DNA of 64,000 bases from JAXMAR01 sp046350295 (lineage in GTDB: Bacteria; Planctomycetota; Planctomycetia; Gemmatales; Gemmataceae). The position numbers and the translations under genes were made by a program. The notes beneath the pieces were generated by a model that saw nothing but the letters and a program-made list of their open reading frames with translations, was not told the origin of the DNA and did not search any database. Where the stretch lies: positions 1-64,000 of the forward strand of contig JAXMAR010000002.1 in NCBI GenBank assembly GCA_046350295.1, given 5' to 3'. Below, piece after piece: positions 52,601 to 60,163 of this stretch; positions within the stretch are counted from its first letter, which is position 1; the number at the start of each line of letters is the position of its first letter.

Positions 52601-52811
52601 TCCCAAAACGGCCGAGCCGGACCTGCTCCTGCTCTCCAATCGCTCGCAGCAGCAGTGGAAGATGACCGACGCGCGCGGCGCGATGCGCATCATCGATCCG
52701 GGCGTCGGCGTCACCCTGGCTTCCGGCACGCGCATCGACTTCGGGCGCATCGAGGGGCAGTTGGTCGAGATGCGGGCCGGAGAAGAGGCGTCGGTGGACG
52801 CCACCGTGTGA
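49605..52811 (+). CDS. Ser/Thr protein kinase with vWA, membrane and FHA-like domains
   Basis: A protein of about 1068 residues. Residues 75-340 are a Hanks-type kinase: LLGKGGMGMVFLAED, Lys106 in QVAIKVML, IIHRDIKPGN (Asp200), ILDFGLA and GTPAYMSPEQ. A Pro-rich stretch follows (about 370-450), then a membrane helix near 465 (WFALMGALGCLLAALIF), a vWA-like domain from about 503 (DVVFVLDTTATMDPH, with VLVLITDEGP as the second metal loop), six or so membrane helices (715-865), and a C-terminal FHA-like beta domain (ALGADLVSVGSDPGRATIVL). GTG 49605 has GGGAG upstream; ATG 49629 is an alternative. It probably senses a signal across the membrane. Confidence 0.85.
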   Translation: MSKPNQGSMEPKSVSDSKEATIAPDALPPMPEAVKPQPPAPQLPQPDLVPVSAVKTNFTFLGPAQASDEVGRLGTKFRILRLLGKGGMGMVFLAEDTVLHRQVAIKVMLPELAADQEAADRFLREAKAIARVKHERIVSLYDMDTFNGVPYLVMELLEGLSLQDILRQKRRLSLPQIARIGRDIAGGLAAAHRWGIIHRDIKPGNIWLEAPSGQVKILDFGLARIQTPDQITSVSGGLRGTPAYMSPEQALGRPLDARSDLFSLGTVLYQLCTGHLPFVANTLFELLEAIARLPHKPVLNWNPETPQPFAALIHQLLAKEPEYRPQSALVVAERLDDILQYWPPTAQNVSVSRMAPPPLPDMATPVDGVGDTNALEPRQNTPPVHALPVDDRTERAVTPTPYPLVDDQPPVRPRPLPDFTPAGPTPGPPPLPPPIPSPTTSWSRRPPVRVGGPLGLPKPVWFALMGALGCLLAALIFEAPLRLLLPASSSTSGMIGRSVLKADVVFVLDTTATMDPHVADVSDMADRFLTNLKREEIDAQIGLVYFRFPPEDPKELTFDGKPFTSNPAVFRREVAELRGEGELRVGHSSLDGMDYASTLPFRPGSAKVLVLITDEGPTIPDKKNADEKALAETLKKAGIQQLHLFVKNNPLRYIALQQLLGKDGKAAGEMFALDNLRAETGLEEKIARLARTQIRVRALCAEEEFRALESGRLVVAMGAWTAAIAQGLVLALLCAAMVYLGQSLRRIVSFVNASVSIVLTFAAGALAQGLTILLTIGVASGTPAVLLDLLAKLLGWMLVGLAAGLVLGFFMPNVSKLKGLLAGLVAGLFAGLLYVVLSALFGSMLGRWLGALFLGLGAGLLVAFLESAFRRWWLEIRRPSGEVRTLALGADLVSVGSDPGRATIVLPEGPPIAFRFYLDGDKVMCEDRGGSFEIFAGDQQEINGVSIMLCNPESVGRVGFALALSNGRTIPLSEGLPLTAEDLPGLHTSYPDGMVALVSPKTAEPDLLLLSNRSQQQWKMTDARGAMRIIDPGVGVTLASGTRIDFGRIEGQLVEMRAGEEASVDATV

Positions 52812-52840
52812 CTCCGATCGGCTCCTCGCCGCCAACGAAG

Positions 52841-53365
52841 TCATGATGTGGCGCTGTCGGCGATCGGTTGGACGATGCGCAGGATCGGTTGCAACTCGGG
52901 TTCCGTCCACTTGCGGAAGGCGGCCCAGTAGCCGCGGTAGCGCTTCTTGCTCGTCTCCCGCTTTGCCGCCGGTAGCGATTCCATGTCGAGCATGTTGTCG
53001 ACCAGGTCGGCAAGCTTGCAGGCCTTCACCTGCCAGGGAGCCGCGGCCAAACCCGCCAGGTAAGCTTCCTCGCGTTCGTGCTCTTCTTTGCGCTTGTCCT
53101 TGCTCAGAAGGGCGACCCAGCCGGCGATTCGCGGGCCATAGCGCTCGGCTAGATCGTCGAAGTCGGTCTTGGTGTCCTCGATCGTGTCGTGCAGGACGGC
53201 GGCGGCGAGGACGGCCGGGTCCTCGACTTTGAAAAGCTGGCGGACGATGAGGCAGACGCGGAAGACGTGGGCCGCGTACGGCGTGGCGTTGTCCTTGCGG
53301 CGCTGGCCGTCGTGGCTGCGAGCGGCGAACGAAACGGCGTCGAGAAAGGCGTATTCGGCTTGCAT
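52841..53365 (-). CDS. HD-domain protein, Mesh1-like (p)ppGpp hydrolase
   Basis: A 174-residue single-domain HD protein like the hydrolase half of RelA/SpoT: FAARSHDGQRRKDNATPYAAH (His33), VLHDTIEDTKTD (His59, Asp60, Glu63, Asp64) and CKLADLVDNM. It lacks the synthetase, TGS and ACT domains, so it fits the small alarmone hydrolase group (Mesh1/SAH) that removes pyrophosphate from ppGpp. The start at 53365 is well placed for the family. Related nucleotide hydrolases with the same fold remain possible. Confidence 0.85.
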   Translation of the reverse strand: MQAEYAFLDAVSFAARSHDGQRRKDNATPYAAHVFRVCLIVRQLFKVEDPAVLAAAVLHDTIEDTKTDFDDLAERYGPRIAGWVALLSKDKRKEEHEREEAYLAGLAAAPWQVKACKLADLVDNMLDMESLPAAKRETSKKRYRGYWAAFRKWTEPELQPILRIVQPIADSATS

Positions 53366-53432
53366 CGATGTACCCTATGCAACGGAGGGCCACGCTTTTC
53401 TTTGGTGGCAAGCCGCGTGCCAGGCGCTTGTC

Positions 53433-53834
53433 CTATTTCCGGACGATGACGCAGTTGTCGAATTGCACCACGCCGGGGTCACACAGGGTGCAGTGTCCCT
53501 CGAACGTGATCTCGGCGCCTTCCTTCAGGCCGGCGTCGGACGCGAAGTTCGCCATGATCTGGAGCGGCCGCCCGGTTTCGAGGAAAACCGTGTGGTAGGG
53601 AGCCCCATCGTCCCCCGCCACGGCGATGCTGCTCTCCACCTTGCCGCTCACCTCGAGCCAGCGCTCGAAGTACTTTCGCCGTGCCGCCTCGAGATCGGCG
53701 CCGACCTCCTTGGCGATGTCCGCCGCCGTCGCCTTCTCGACCGGCGTGCGCAGAAAGACCAGCGCCAGGACCACGCCCGCGCCGACCACGACGACGAAAA
53801 CACCCGCCAGCAGGAACCACTTGCCTTTGCTCAT
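53433..53834 (-). CDS. membrane-anchored OB-fold (tRNA_anti-like) protein
   Basis: A 133-residue protein with one membrane helix at the N-terminus (WFLLAGVFVVVVGAGVVLAL) and an extracytoplasmic OB-fold-like domain of the tRNA_anti-like type (YFERWLEVSGKVESSI, VFLETGRPLQIMANFAS, ITFEGHCTLCDPGVVQFDNC). Such domains in bacterial exported proteins are of unknown role and do not imply tRNA binding. ATG 53834 is chosen at the start of the anchor. Confidence 0.75.
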   Translation of the reverse strand: MSKGKWFLLAGVFVVVVGAGVVLALVFLRTPVEKATAADIAKEVGADLEAARRKYFERWLEVSGKVESSIAVAGDDGAPYHTVFLETGRPLQIMANFASDAGLKEGAEITFEGHCTLCDPGVVQFDNCVIVRK

Positions 53835-54100
53835 CGACACGCTCCACGCTGCGCGCCGCCGCCATGACGGCGGCGCGTTTGGGCCTGGTAGGGGCCGAGT
53901 GTCCACGGCCCACCGAGCCTTCGAGTATACTCGCCCAACCGGCGAAAGCGCCAGAAATATGACGGCGGGTCCATACCGCTTCGGCTGCCATCCCGCCCGC
54001 CCTACCGTATCATGTCTCCTGCTCAAGCAGGACGGACACCGTCCAAGCTTTCCATTGACATCGGCCCGAGGCCGAGGAACCAAATCGCAAGGGAAACATC
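53835..54100. other. divergent intergenic region
   Basis: About 265 bp between the OB-fold gene (minus) and a lipoprotein gene (plus). It must hold both promoters. A TATCAT at 54007 and a TTGACA at 54055 are visible, but neither has a matching partner at 16-18 bp. No RNA gene was seen. Confidence 0.35.
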
Positions 54101-54739
54101 ATGGCCCGTATCGGCAGCAGCCTGTTGGTCGCCGGACTCTTCTTCACCCTGTCCGGTTGCGGCGGTGGCGGCGGCGGCAAATCGCCGGAGGACGCCTTCA
54201 ACAACATGGTCGAGGCCGCCAAGAAGGAGGACATGCGCGCCTTCATGAGCAACCTCACCAAGGATTCGCAAAACATGATGACCGGCGGCAGCGTGGCCGC
54301 GCTCGTCGGCCTCAAGCAGGCCGCCGCCTTCATCCCGGGGGGCAAGGTCGATCCCAAGGAGATCGAGGCGATCCTGACCAAGCACGGCGTCAACGAAGGC
54401 AAGGCGATGGAATCGATGAAGGCCCTGGGCGGCGCCGGCAAACCCTCCTCCGCCGACATTCTCGCGGCGATGCGAACCCTGTCCACCTCCGTCAAGGACG
54501 GTCCCGCCTTCGTGGATGACTCCCTCAAGGCGCTCAAGAAGATCGGCAAGGGAGGGGAGATGAATCCCGCCGAACAGCTCAAGGGCGCCAAGATCTCCGA
54601 CGTCAAGGTGACCGGCGAGAAGGCGACGGCCAAGGTGGAAATGGCCGGCAAGTCCGAGAACCTGCACTTCGCCAAGGAGGACGGCTCCTGGCGCATCGAC
54701 CTGATCCCGCTCATCGAGGAGAAGATGGGAGGCAAGTAA
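54101..54739 (+). CDS. hypothetical lipoprotein
   Basis: A 212-residue protein with lipobox LSGC (Cys20) followed by a poly-Gly stretch, then helices (EDAFNNMVEAAKKEDMRAFM) and a C-terminal beta domain (AKISDVKVTGEKATAKVEMA, LHFAKEDGSWRIDLIPLIEE). The end resembles NTF2/DUF4878-like lipoproteins in which a small beta domain closes on W-R-I-D. No active-site motif is evident. The gene is convergent with the DUF1571 gene, with a dispersed inverted repeat between them. Confidence 0.75.
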   Translation: MARIGSSLLVAGLFFTLSGCGGGGGGKSPEDAFNNMVEAAKKEDMRAFMSNLTKDSQNMMTGGSVAALVGLKQAAAFIPGGKVDPKEIEAILTKHGVNEGKAMESMKALGGAGKPSSADILAAMRTLSTSVKDGPAFVDDSLKALKKIGKGGEMNPAEQLKGAKISDVKVTGEKATAKVEMAGKSENLHFAKEDGSWRIDLIPLIEEKMGGK

Positions 54740-54784
54740 CGCCGGAGTGGCCTCGGATGGATGCGGAAAAAGCCGGCGCCAAAA

Positions 54785-54855
54785 ACAGGGTGGGCCGGGT
54801 CATCGTCCACCGGGAGAGTCAATCTCCCGGTAGGCGCCGACCGCGGCCCACCTGT
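54785..54855. terminator. large inverted repeat between convergent genes
   Basis: Imperfect arms ACAGGGTGGGCCG... and ...CGGCCCACCTGT enclose a perfect central stem CCGGGAGA/TCTCCCGG with a 5-nt loop (54810-54830). The whole element is about 70 bp. It is placed between two convergent stop codons, consistent with bidirectional termination, and looks like a dispersed repeat. Confidence 0.65.
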
Positions 54856-54874
54856 CTTTAGCTCGACGCACGCG

Positions 54875-55654
54875 TCACTTGTCGAAATCGCGATCCCCCA
54901 GCCCGGCGTTGAGGCGCAGGTCCACGTAGCTGAACATCTCGATCAGGTCCCCTTCCGCGGGACCGCCGGGGCGCGGCCAGTTGTAGTTCTCGGCGCGGAT
55001 GGGCAGCTTGCTTTCCTGATCGACGTAGATCACCGTGCGGTAGCAGTAGTACTCCGGCCGCCGCTCCGTGCGCGTCGTCTCGATGCGGTAGCAGCGCTTC
55101 TTGTTGTACTCGTACTCCGCCATGTGCACCTCGGTGCGGCCGATGACGCGTTCCTGTTCCCAGTGCTTGATCGTCTTTTCGATCAAGAAGCCGATGCCGG
55201 CCTCGTAGATGTTGTGGCGGGTGCACTCGCGGATGCGGGCGTCGTCGACGTCGATGGAGACGAAGCCTGCCATGCCCTTGAGCAGGCCCTTGGCATGGAC
55301 GCGCAGCTTGTTGCGGTTCTGGCCGTGGACGTAGGCGACCTCCTGCCCCTTGAACTTGCTCGGGCTCAGCCAGCGCATGTAGACGCTGTAGGGCGCCTGG
55401 CGGAACTTGAACTGGATGATGTTATCCTCTGAGTTGGTGGCCAGGCTCTCGCGCTTCACCAGCGTCGCCGAATAATCGCGCACGCCGGCGTACGCCTTCC
55501 GGGCTTCGTACAGGATGCCGAGCGGCTGATCGAGCGCGCTCGCCGCGACCTTCTTGATTTCCTGGCTCGCCAGCGGCCCTTGCAGCGCGATGGCCAATGC
55601 CGCCGCCAACAGGCCCGTCGCTTTGTAACGCCATGCCCGGCTGCCATGCGTCAT
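54875..55654 (-). CDS. DUF1571 exported protein
   Basis: A 259-residue exported protein of the planctomycete-enriched DUF1571 family: signal peptide (GLLAAALAIALQGPLAS), then YSATLVKRESLATNSEDNII, KFRQAPYSVYMRWLSPSKFK, GQEVAYVHGQNRNKLRVHAK and a closing DLIEMFSYVDLRLNAGL. The fold resembles LolA/LolB-like lipoprotein carriers, so lipid binding is possible; this is inference. ATG 55654 has GGAGGGA 6 nt upstream. Confidence 0.88.
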   Translation of the reverse strand: MTHGSRAWRYKATGLLAAALAIALQGPLASQEIKKVAASALDQPLGILYEARKAYAGVRDYSATLVKRESLATNSEDNIIQFKFRQAPYSVYMRWLSPSKFKGQEVAYVHGQNRNKLRVHAKGLLKGMAGFVSIDVDDARIRECTRHNIYEAGIGFLIEKTIKHWEQERVIGRTEVHMAEYEYNKKRCYRIETTRTERRPEYYCYRTVIYVDQESKLPIRAENYNWPRPGGPAEGDLIEMFSYVDLRLNAGLGDRDFDK

Positions 55655-55846
55655 TGCGTCTCCCTCCGCGATATGAACGAGCATTTCCCGGAAATCATCG
55701 ACCGTCCCGGCGCCGATTTAGGGGGCAATTCTCGTACCGGCGGCCCATTTCGGTCCAGACCAGAATCCCCGCAGCGGCTGGAGAAAAGAGGCAAGAAGGG
55801 CAAGCGTCAGCCTCGACCCGCCTTGTATGATTTACAAAGACCCTGA

Positions 55847-55876
55847 GTAGCCGAAGCCGAAGTCGTGAGACTTCGG
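55847..55876. repeat. short palindromic repeat
   Basis: GTAGCCGAAG is followed by the hairpin CCGAAGTC-GTGA-GACTTCGG, an 8-bp perfect stem with a GTGA tetraloop. It is related to the longer inverted repeat at 56564-56627. Confidence 0.6.
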
Positions 55877-55911
55877 ACGCGGGCGCCGGGCCGACGCTGT
55901 CACGACCTACG

Positions 55912-56568
55912 ATGACCACCTTCTCCTTACGCACCGTCGTCTCCGCCCCCTTCGAGGAGAACACCTACATCCTCTGGCGGCCCGGCCGTTTCGACGCTCT
56001 CGTCGTCGATCCCGGTCTGGAGCCCGACGCGATTCTCGAAGAGCTCAAGCGCGAGGGCCTGACGATCGCCGCCATCCTCAACACGCACGGCCACGCCGAT
56101 CACATCGCCGGCAACGAGGCGATGAAGGCCGCGTTCCCCGCCGCGCCGCTCGTCATCGGCGTCAACGAAGCGAACCTGCTGCTCGACCCGTGGGCCAACC
56201 TGAGCGCACCGTTCGGCATGTCGATCGTCAGCCCGACGGCGGATCGAACGCTGCGCGAAGGCGAGGTCTTCGAAGCCGCAGGCTTTCGCCTGGAGGTGCG
56301 CGAGATCCCCGGCCATTCGCCGGGGCACATCGTCTTCGTCATGCAGGAGGAAAAGCCGCTGGTCGTCCTTGGCGGCGATGTGCTCTTCCGCGGCAGCATC
56401 GGCCGCACCGATTTTCCGGGCGGCAGCTTCGAGACGCTCGCCGGCGGCATTCGCAGCAAGCTCTACACGCTGCCGGAAGACACCGTCGTCTATCCGGGGC
56501 ACGGACCGGTGACGACCGTGGGCCACGAGAAGCAGTCGAATCCGTTTGTTAACGGCTCCGACACGTAG
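55912..56568 (+). CDS. MBL-fold metallo-hydrolase, glyoxalase II-like
   Basis: A 218-residue metallo-beta-lactamase-fold hydrolase: ENTYILW near the N-terminus, LNTHGHADHIAGNEAMK (His59, His61, Asp63, His64), IPGHSPGHIVFVM, LGGDVLFRGSIGRTDFPGG (bridging Asp) and VYPGHGPVTTVGHEKQSNPF. This pattern is that of the YcbL/glyoxalase II subgroup, which hydrolyses thioesters such as S-lactoylglutathione or related species. The last residues and the TAG stop codon come from the left arm of a dispersed inverted repeat. Confidence 0.9.
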   Translation: MTTFSLRTVVSAPFEENTYILWRPGRFDALVVDPGLEPDAILEELKREGLTIAAILNTHGHADHIAGNEAMKAAFPAAPLVIGVNEANLLLDPWANLSAPFGMSIVSPTADRTLREGEVFEAAGFRLEVREIPGHSPGHIVFVMQEEKPLVVLGGDVLFRGSIGRTDFPGGSFETLAGGIRSKLYTLPEDTVVYPGHGPVTTVGHEKQSNPFVNGSDT

Positions 56569-56627
56569 CCGAAGTTGTGAGACTGCAGGACAGGGCGCTG
56601 TGCTGAAGTCTCACGACTTCAGCTACG
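56564..56627. repeat. inverted repeat supplying a stop codon
   Basis: Arms 56564-56584 and 56607-56627 are inverted copies with about two mismatches (CGTAGCCGAAGTTGTGAGACT and AGTCTCACGACTTCAGCTACG as the pair). The stop codon of the MBL hydrolase lies in the left arm. The next gene begins 15 bp after the right arm. Confidence 0.7.
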
Positions 56628-56641
56628 AGATATCGAGAAAC

Positions 56642-57316
56642 ATGCTCTTCGCTTTCGATCTTACCGATGTCATGGTCTACGTTGTCCGCGCCGGCGCGGC
56701 GGTGATCGGGTTGCTCATCGGCTGGTTCGTGGCGGGGCCGTTCGCGAACCTGTTGTCGCGGCTGGCGTTTCACCGGCCGGTCGCGCCGTGGCTGCTCGCC
56801 TGGTTCCGCGTCATCGGCGCTTTGGGACTTGCCGTCCTCTTCTTTTTTCTGGCGCCCGTCGGCTGGGGTCCCGGCGGCGGCCCCGGACCGGGCGGCGGGC
56901 CGGGAGCGGGGAAGGAAAAGGGGGGTGGGAAGGAAAAGGGAACGGTCAAGGGGGGCCCAAGCGAGGGGAAGGACAAGGAATCGAGCGGAACGGAAAAGAA
57001 ACCGTTCGAGCCGCCGGTCGACCTGGTGCAGATCGAACTTCTGTCGGTTGACAAATACGCCGGGGACGATCGGTGGTTCCTTTTCCGGCGCGAGGGACCT
57101 GCGCTCGACGCCAAGGAGCTTCGCGCCCGGATCGAAGATTACCTCAAAGACAAGAAGCTGACGAGCGCGCGGATACAGATCGTCCGCACCCTCAAGAGCC
57201 TGGGGAAAGACCGGGAGCGGCTTTTTCCGGAAGTCGAACGGATCGCACGCGATCTGAAGTTGCTCATGGAGCCACCGATCACGCCGAAGCTGGAGGACGA
57301 GAAGTCCGACTCTTGA
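56642..57316 (+). CDS. hypothetical two-helix membrane protein
   Basis: A 224-residue protein with two N-terminal membrane helices (VVRAGAAVIGLLIGWFVAG, VIGALGLAVLFFFLAPVGWG), a Gly/Pro/Lys-rich flexible linker, and a soluble alpha/beta domain (VDLVQIELLSVDKYAGDDRW, RIQIVRTLKSLGKDRERLFP) that may adopt an ExbD-like fold. The ATG is at 56642; the frame is open further left only through the repeat. Its function is unknown. Confidence 0.72.
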   Translation: MLFAFDLTDVMVYVVRAGAAVIGLLIGWFVAGPFANLLSRLAFHRPVAPWLLAWFRVIGALGLAVLFFFLAPVGWGPGGGPGPGGGPGAGKEKGGGKEKGTVKGGPSEGKDKESSGTEKKPFEPPVDLVQIELLSVDKYAGDDRWFLFRREGPALDAKELRARIEDYLKDKKLTSARIQIVRTLKSLGKDRERLFPEVERIARDLKLLMEPPITPKLEDEKSDS

Positions 57317-57357
57317 TTGAAGCCTCTCCATCCGGGTTCGGCTTTCAACGCGCCATC

Positions 57358-58035
57358 ATGAACGCGCTCACGCTGCTCCAGAAGAACATCGTCGCCTGCG
57401 CCAAGTGCCCCCGACTCGTCGCCTGGCGGGAAAAGGTCGCGCATGAAAAACGCGCGGCCTTCCGGAATGAAGAGTACTGGGGCAAGCCGGTCCCCGGCTT
57501 CGGCGATCCCAAGGCGCGCCTGATCATCGTCGGCCTCGCCCCCGCGGCGCACGGCGGCAACCGCACCGGCCGCGTCTTCACCGGCGACCGCTCCGGCGAC
57601 TTCCTCTACGCCGCCCTCTTCCGCGCCGGCTACGCCAACCAGCCAACTTCCACGCATCGGGACGACGGTCTCCAACTCCAAGATTGCTACGTCGCCGCCT
57701 GCGTTCGCTGCGCCCCGCCCGCCAACAAGCCGACGCCCCAGGAACGCGACACCTGCCTCGATTACCTGATCCAGGAACTGCGGCTGCTCAAACGCGCTCG
57801 CGTCCTCTTCTGTCTCGGCGCCTTCGCCTGGGACGGCGCGCTCGCCGCTCTCGCCCGCGTCGGCCTCCGTCCGCCACGCAAGCCGCGCTTCGGCCACGCC
57901 GCCGCCGCCGAGGTCGGCCCCTGGCGCCTGGTCGGCTGCTACCATCCGAGCCAGCAAAACACGTTCACGGGCAAGCTGACCCCCGCTATGATGGACGCGG
58001 CACTGGTAATGGCGACACGCGCATCCGAGGCGTAG
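57358..58035 (+). CDS. uracil-DNA glycosylase, family 5-like (UDGb)
   Basis: A 225-residue Fe-S uracil-DNA glycosylase. The cluster cysteines appear in VACAKCPRL and in CYVAACVRCAPP; motif A is IIVGLAPAAHGGNRTGRVFT and the His-containing motif B is LVGCYHPSQQNTFTGKL. Motif A of this type, with Ala in place of the usual Asp, is typical of family 5 (UDGb), which removes uracil and several deaminated purines. A TTG at 57313 would add 15 residues; ATG 57358 matches the family start better. Confidence 0.88.
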   Translation: MNALTLLQKNIVACAKCPRLVAWREKVAHEKRAAFRNEEYWGKPVPGFGDPKARLIIVGLAPAAHGGNRTGRVFTGDRSGDFLYAALFRAGYANQPTSTHRDDGLQLQDCYVAACVRCAPPANKPTPQERDTCLDYLIQELRLLKRARVLFCLGAFAWDGALAALARVGLRPPRKPRFGHAAAAEVGPWRLVGCYHPSQQNTFTGKLTPAMMDAALVMATRASEA

Positions 58036-58074
58036 CGAACGCATTTGGATCGCCCAACGGCAGTGGAGAAAACG

Positions 58075-59025
58075 GTGAGTAGGCCCCCCACGTTCGCCGA
58101 CGTTCAGGCCGCCGCCACCCGCATCCGCGGGACCGCTCAGCGCACTCCCGTGATGACCTGCGCCACCATCGATCGCCGCGCCGGCCGCCGGCTCTTCTTC
58201 AAGTGCGAGCAATGGCAGAAGGTCGGCGCCTTCAAGTTCCGCGGCGCCTTGAACGCCGTGCGCAAGCTCGCGCCCGACGAGGCCAGGCGCGGCGTCATCA
58301 CACACAGCTCCGGCAACCACGCCCAGGCCCTCGCCCTGGCGGCGCGCATGCAGGGGATCGCGGCGACCATCGTCATGCCCTCCAACGCTCCGGGTGTGAA
58401 GCGCGAGGCGGTCGAGGGCTACGGCGCCCGTGTTGTCCTGTGCGAGCCGACGCTGGAGGCGCGCGAGACGACGGTGGCCCGTCTCCAGGCGGAGAGCGGC
58501 GCCATCTTGATTCCGCCCTACAACCATCCGGACGTCATCGCCGGGCAGGGGACCATCGCCCTGGAGTTGCTCGAAGACATCCCTGATCTCGACGCGATCG
58601 TCGCCCCGATCGGGGGCGGCGGATTGATCTCCGGCCTGTGCCTCGGCGCCAAGGGTGTCAAGGCCGGGATTCGCATCTTCGCGGGAGAGCCGGAGGGGGC
58701 CGACGACGCCGCGCGCTCCAAGGCCGCCGGCGCCCTGATCCCGCAAACGGCGCCGCGCACCATCGCCGACGGTCTCTTGACGAGTCTGGGCGATCTGACC
58801 TGGCCCTTCGTGCGCGACCAGGTCGAGCAGGTCATCACCGTCAGCGAAGGGGAGATCAAGGACGCCTGGCGCCTTCTCGCCGAACGGGCGAAGCTCCTGG
58901 TTGAGCCGAGCGCGGCCGTCGCGCTGGCGGCGGTCCTGACGCCGGGGTTTCGTGAGCTGGCCGGAATCGAGAAGGTGGCGGTCGTGCTGAGCGGGGGCAA
59001 CGTGCAGTTGCCCGTCTTCGCCTAG
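58075..59025 (+). CDS. PLP-dependent threonine/serine dehydratase or racemase-like
   Basis: A 316-residue fold-type II PLP enzyme: the PLP lysine lies in KVGAFKFRGALNA, the substrate loop is THSSGNHAQALALAA, and the phosphate-binding Gly loop is VAPIGGGGLISGL. The short length and absence of an ACT regulatory domain fit the catabolic threonine dehydratase, serine racemase and threo-3-hydroxyaspartate dehydratase group. Which reaction it performs cannot be decided. GTG 58075 lies 5 nt after GGAGAA and is preferred over upstream TTG/GTG codons. Confidence 0.85.
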   Translation: MSRPPTFADVQAAATRIRGTAQRTPVMTCATIDRRAGRRLFFKCEQWQKVGAFKFRGALNAVRKLAPDEARRGVITHSSGNHAQALALAARMQGIAATIVMPSNAPGVKREAVEGYGARVVLCEPTLEARETTVARLQAESGAILIPPYNHPDVIAGQGTIALELLEDIPDLDAIVAPIGGGGLISGLCLGAKGVKAGIRIFAGEPEGADDAARSKAAGALIPQTAPRTIADGLLTSLGDLTWPFVRDQVEQVITVSEGEIKDAWRLLAERAKLLVEPSAAVALAAVLTPGFRELAGIEKVAVVLSGGNVQLPVFA

Positions 59026-59108
59026 TTGTGTAATGGTTGCTCGTCCGTGATTCCTTACCGCCTCTCATCCACCGCGGTGTCGAGCCACCGCACTCCAAAG
59101 GGCCGACG

Positions 59109-60089
59109 ATGCCTTACCCGGTTTTTGAGCGCGGGCGCCTCATCATCAAGCCTCTGGCCGAACGTACGCATGACCTCGATCTCTCCGTCGTCCTGCCGCT
59201 CGACGCGCCGCCGCCTGATTTCCAGCATCCGTCCATCGCCATCCTCGGCCAGCGCCTCGCGCAGGCGAAGAAGAACGGCCGGGCGGCCATTCTGCTCATG
59301 GGGGCTCATGTCCTGCGCGCCGGCGTCTCGCGCTATCTCATCGACTTGATGGAAAAGGGCTACCTCAGCCTGATCGCCATGAACGGAGCGGGCCCGATCC
59401 ACGACTGGGAGCTGGCGCTCATCGGCGCCACGACCGAGAGCGTCGCCCGCTACATCCGCTCGGGTGAGTTCGGCCTGTGGCAGGAGACCGGCCGCATCAA
59501 CGACGCCATCCGCGCCGGCGCCACGCAAAACCTCGGCCTCGGCGAGGCGCTCGGCAAGGCCATCCACGAAGGCGCCTTCCCGCACAAGGACATCAGCGTC
59601 CTGGCCGCCGCCTACCGCCTTGGCGTTCCCGTCACCGTCCACGTCGGCGTCGGCTATGACATCATCCACGAGCATCCGAACTGCGACGGCGCCGCTCTCG
59701 GCCAGACCAGCTACCGCGACTTCCTCACCCTCGCCCACGTCGTCCGGAAGCTCGAGGGCGGGCTGGCGCTCTGCTTCGGCTCCGCCGTCATGGGCCCGGA
59801 GGTTTATCTCAAGGCGCTTTCAATGGCCCGCAACGTCGCCCATCAACGGGGCGAGAAGATCTGTCACTTCGCCACCGGCGTCTTCGACCTCGTCCCCCTC
59901 GATGACGACTACCGCCGTCAGGCGCCGAAGACCGATCCACGCTACTACTATCGCCCCTGGAAAACCATCCTGGTGCGGACGGTCGCGGATGGCGGCGAAA
60001 GCTATTACGTGCAGGGTGACCATCGGCACACGCTGCCGGCCCTGTACCATGCCGCCGTGCGCTCTGGGAACGCGTTAGCCCGAGGCTAA
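59109..60089 (+). CDS. deoxyhypusine-synthase-like protein
   Basis: A 326-residue protein whose middle part carries the pattern of the deoxyhypusine synthase superfamily: SLIAMNGAGPIHDWELALIG, TTESVARYIRSGEFGLWQET, then HVGVGYDIIHEHPNCDGAAL and FGSAVMGPEVYLKALSMARN. The active-site lysine region of true deoxyhypusine synthase was not found, and bacteria lack the eIF5A substrate, so a different reaction is likely (perhaps NAD-dependent transfer or deamination on a polyamine-like substrate). No partner gene is adjacent. Confidence 0.65.
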   Translation: MPYPVFERGRLIIKPLAERTHDLDLSVVLPLDAPPPDFQHPSIAILGQRLAQAKKNGRAAILLMGAHVLRAGVSRYLIDLMEKGYLSLIAMNGAGPIHDWELALIGATTESVARYIRSGEFGLWQETGRINDAIRAGATQNLGLGEALGKAIHEGAFPHKDISVLAAAYRLGVPVTVHVGVGYDIIHEHPNCDGAALGQTSYRDFLTLAHVVRKLEGGLALCFGSAVMGPEVYLKALSMARNVAHQRGEKICHFATGVFDLVPLDDDYRRQAPKTDPRYYYRPWKTILVRTVADGGESYYVQGDHRHTLPALYHAAVRSGNALARG

Positions 60090-60163
60090 CTCTTGACAGG
60101 GATTGTCTCACCCCCCACCATAGGAACTGTCCGATCAGCGAATCGCCAACAGGGGGGCGTTCC

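Noticed and set aside
49503..53411. Minus-strand 1302-codon open frame opposite the kinase gene
   Set aside because: It is the antisense shadow of the kinase gene, which has complete kinase motifs.
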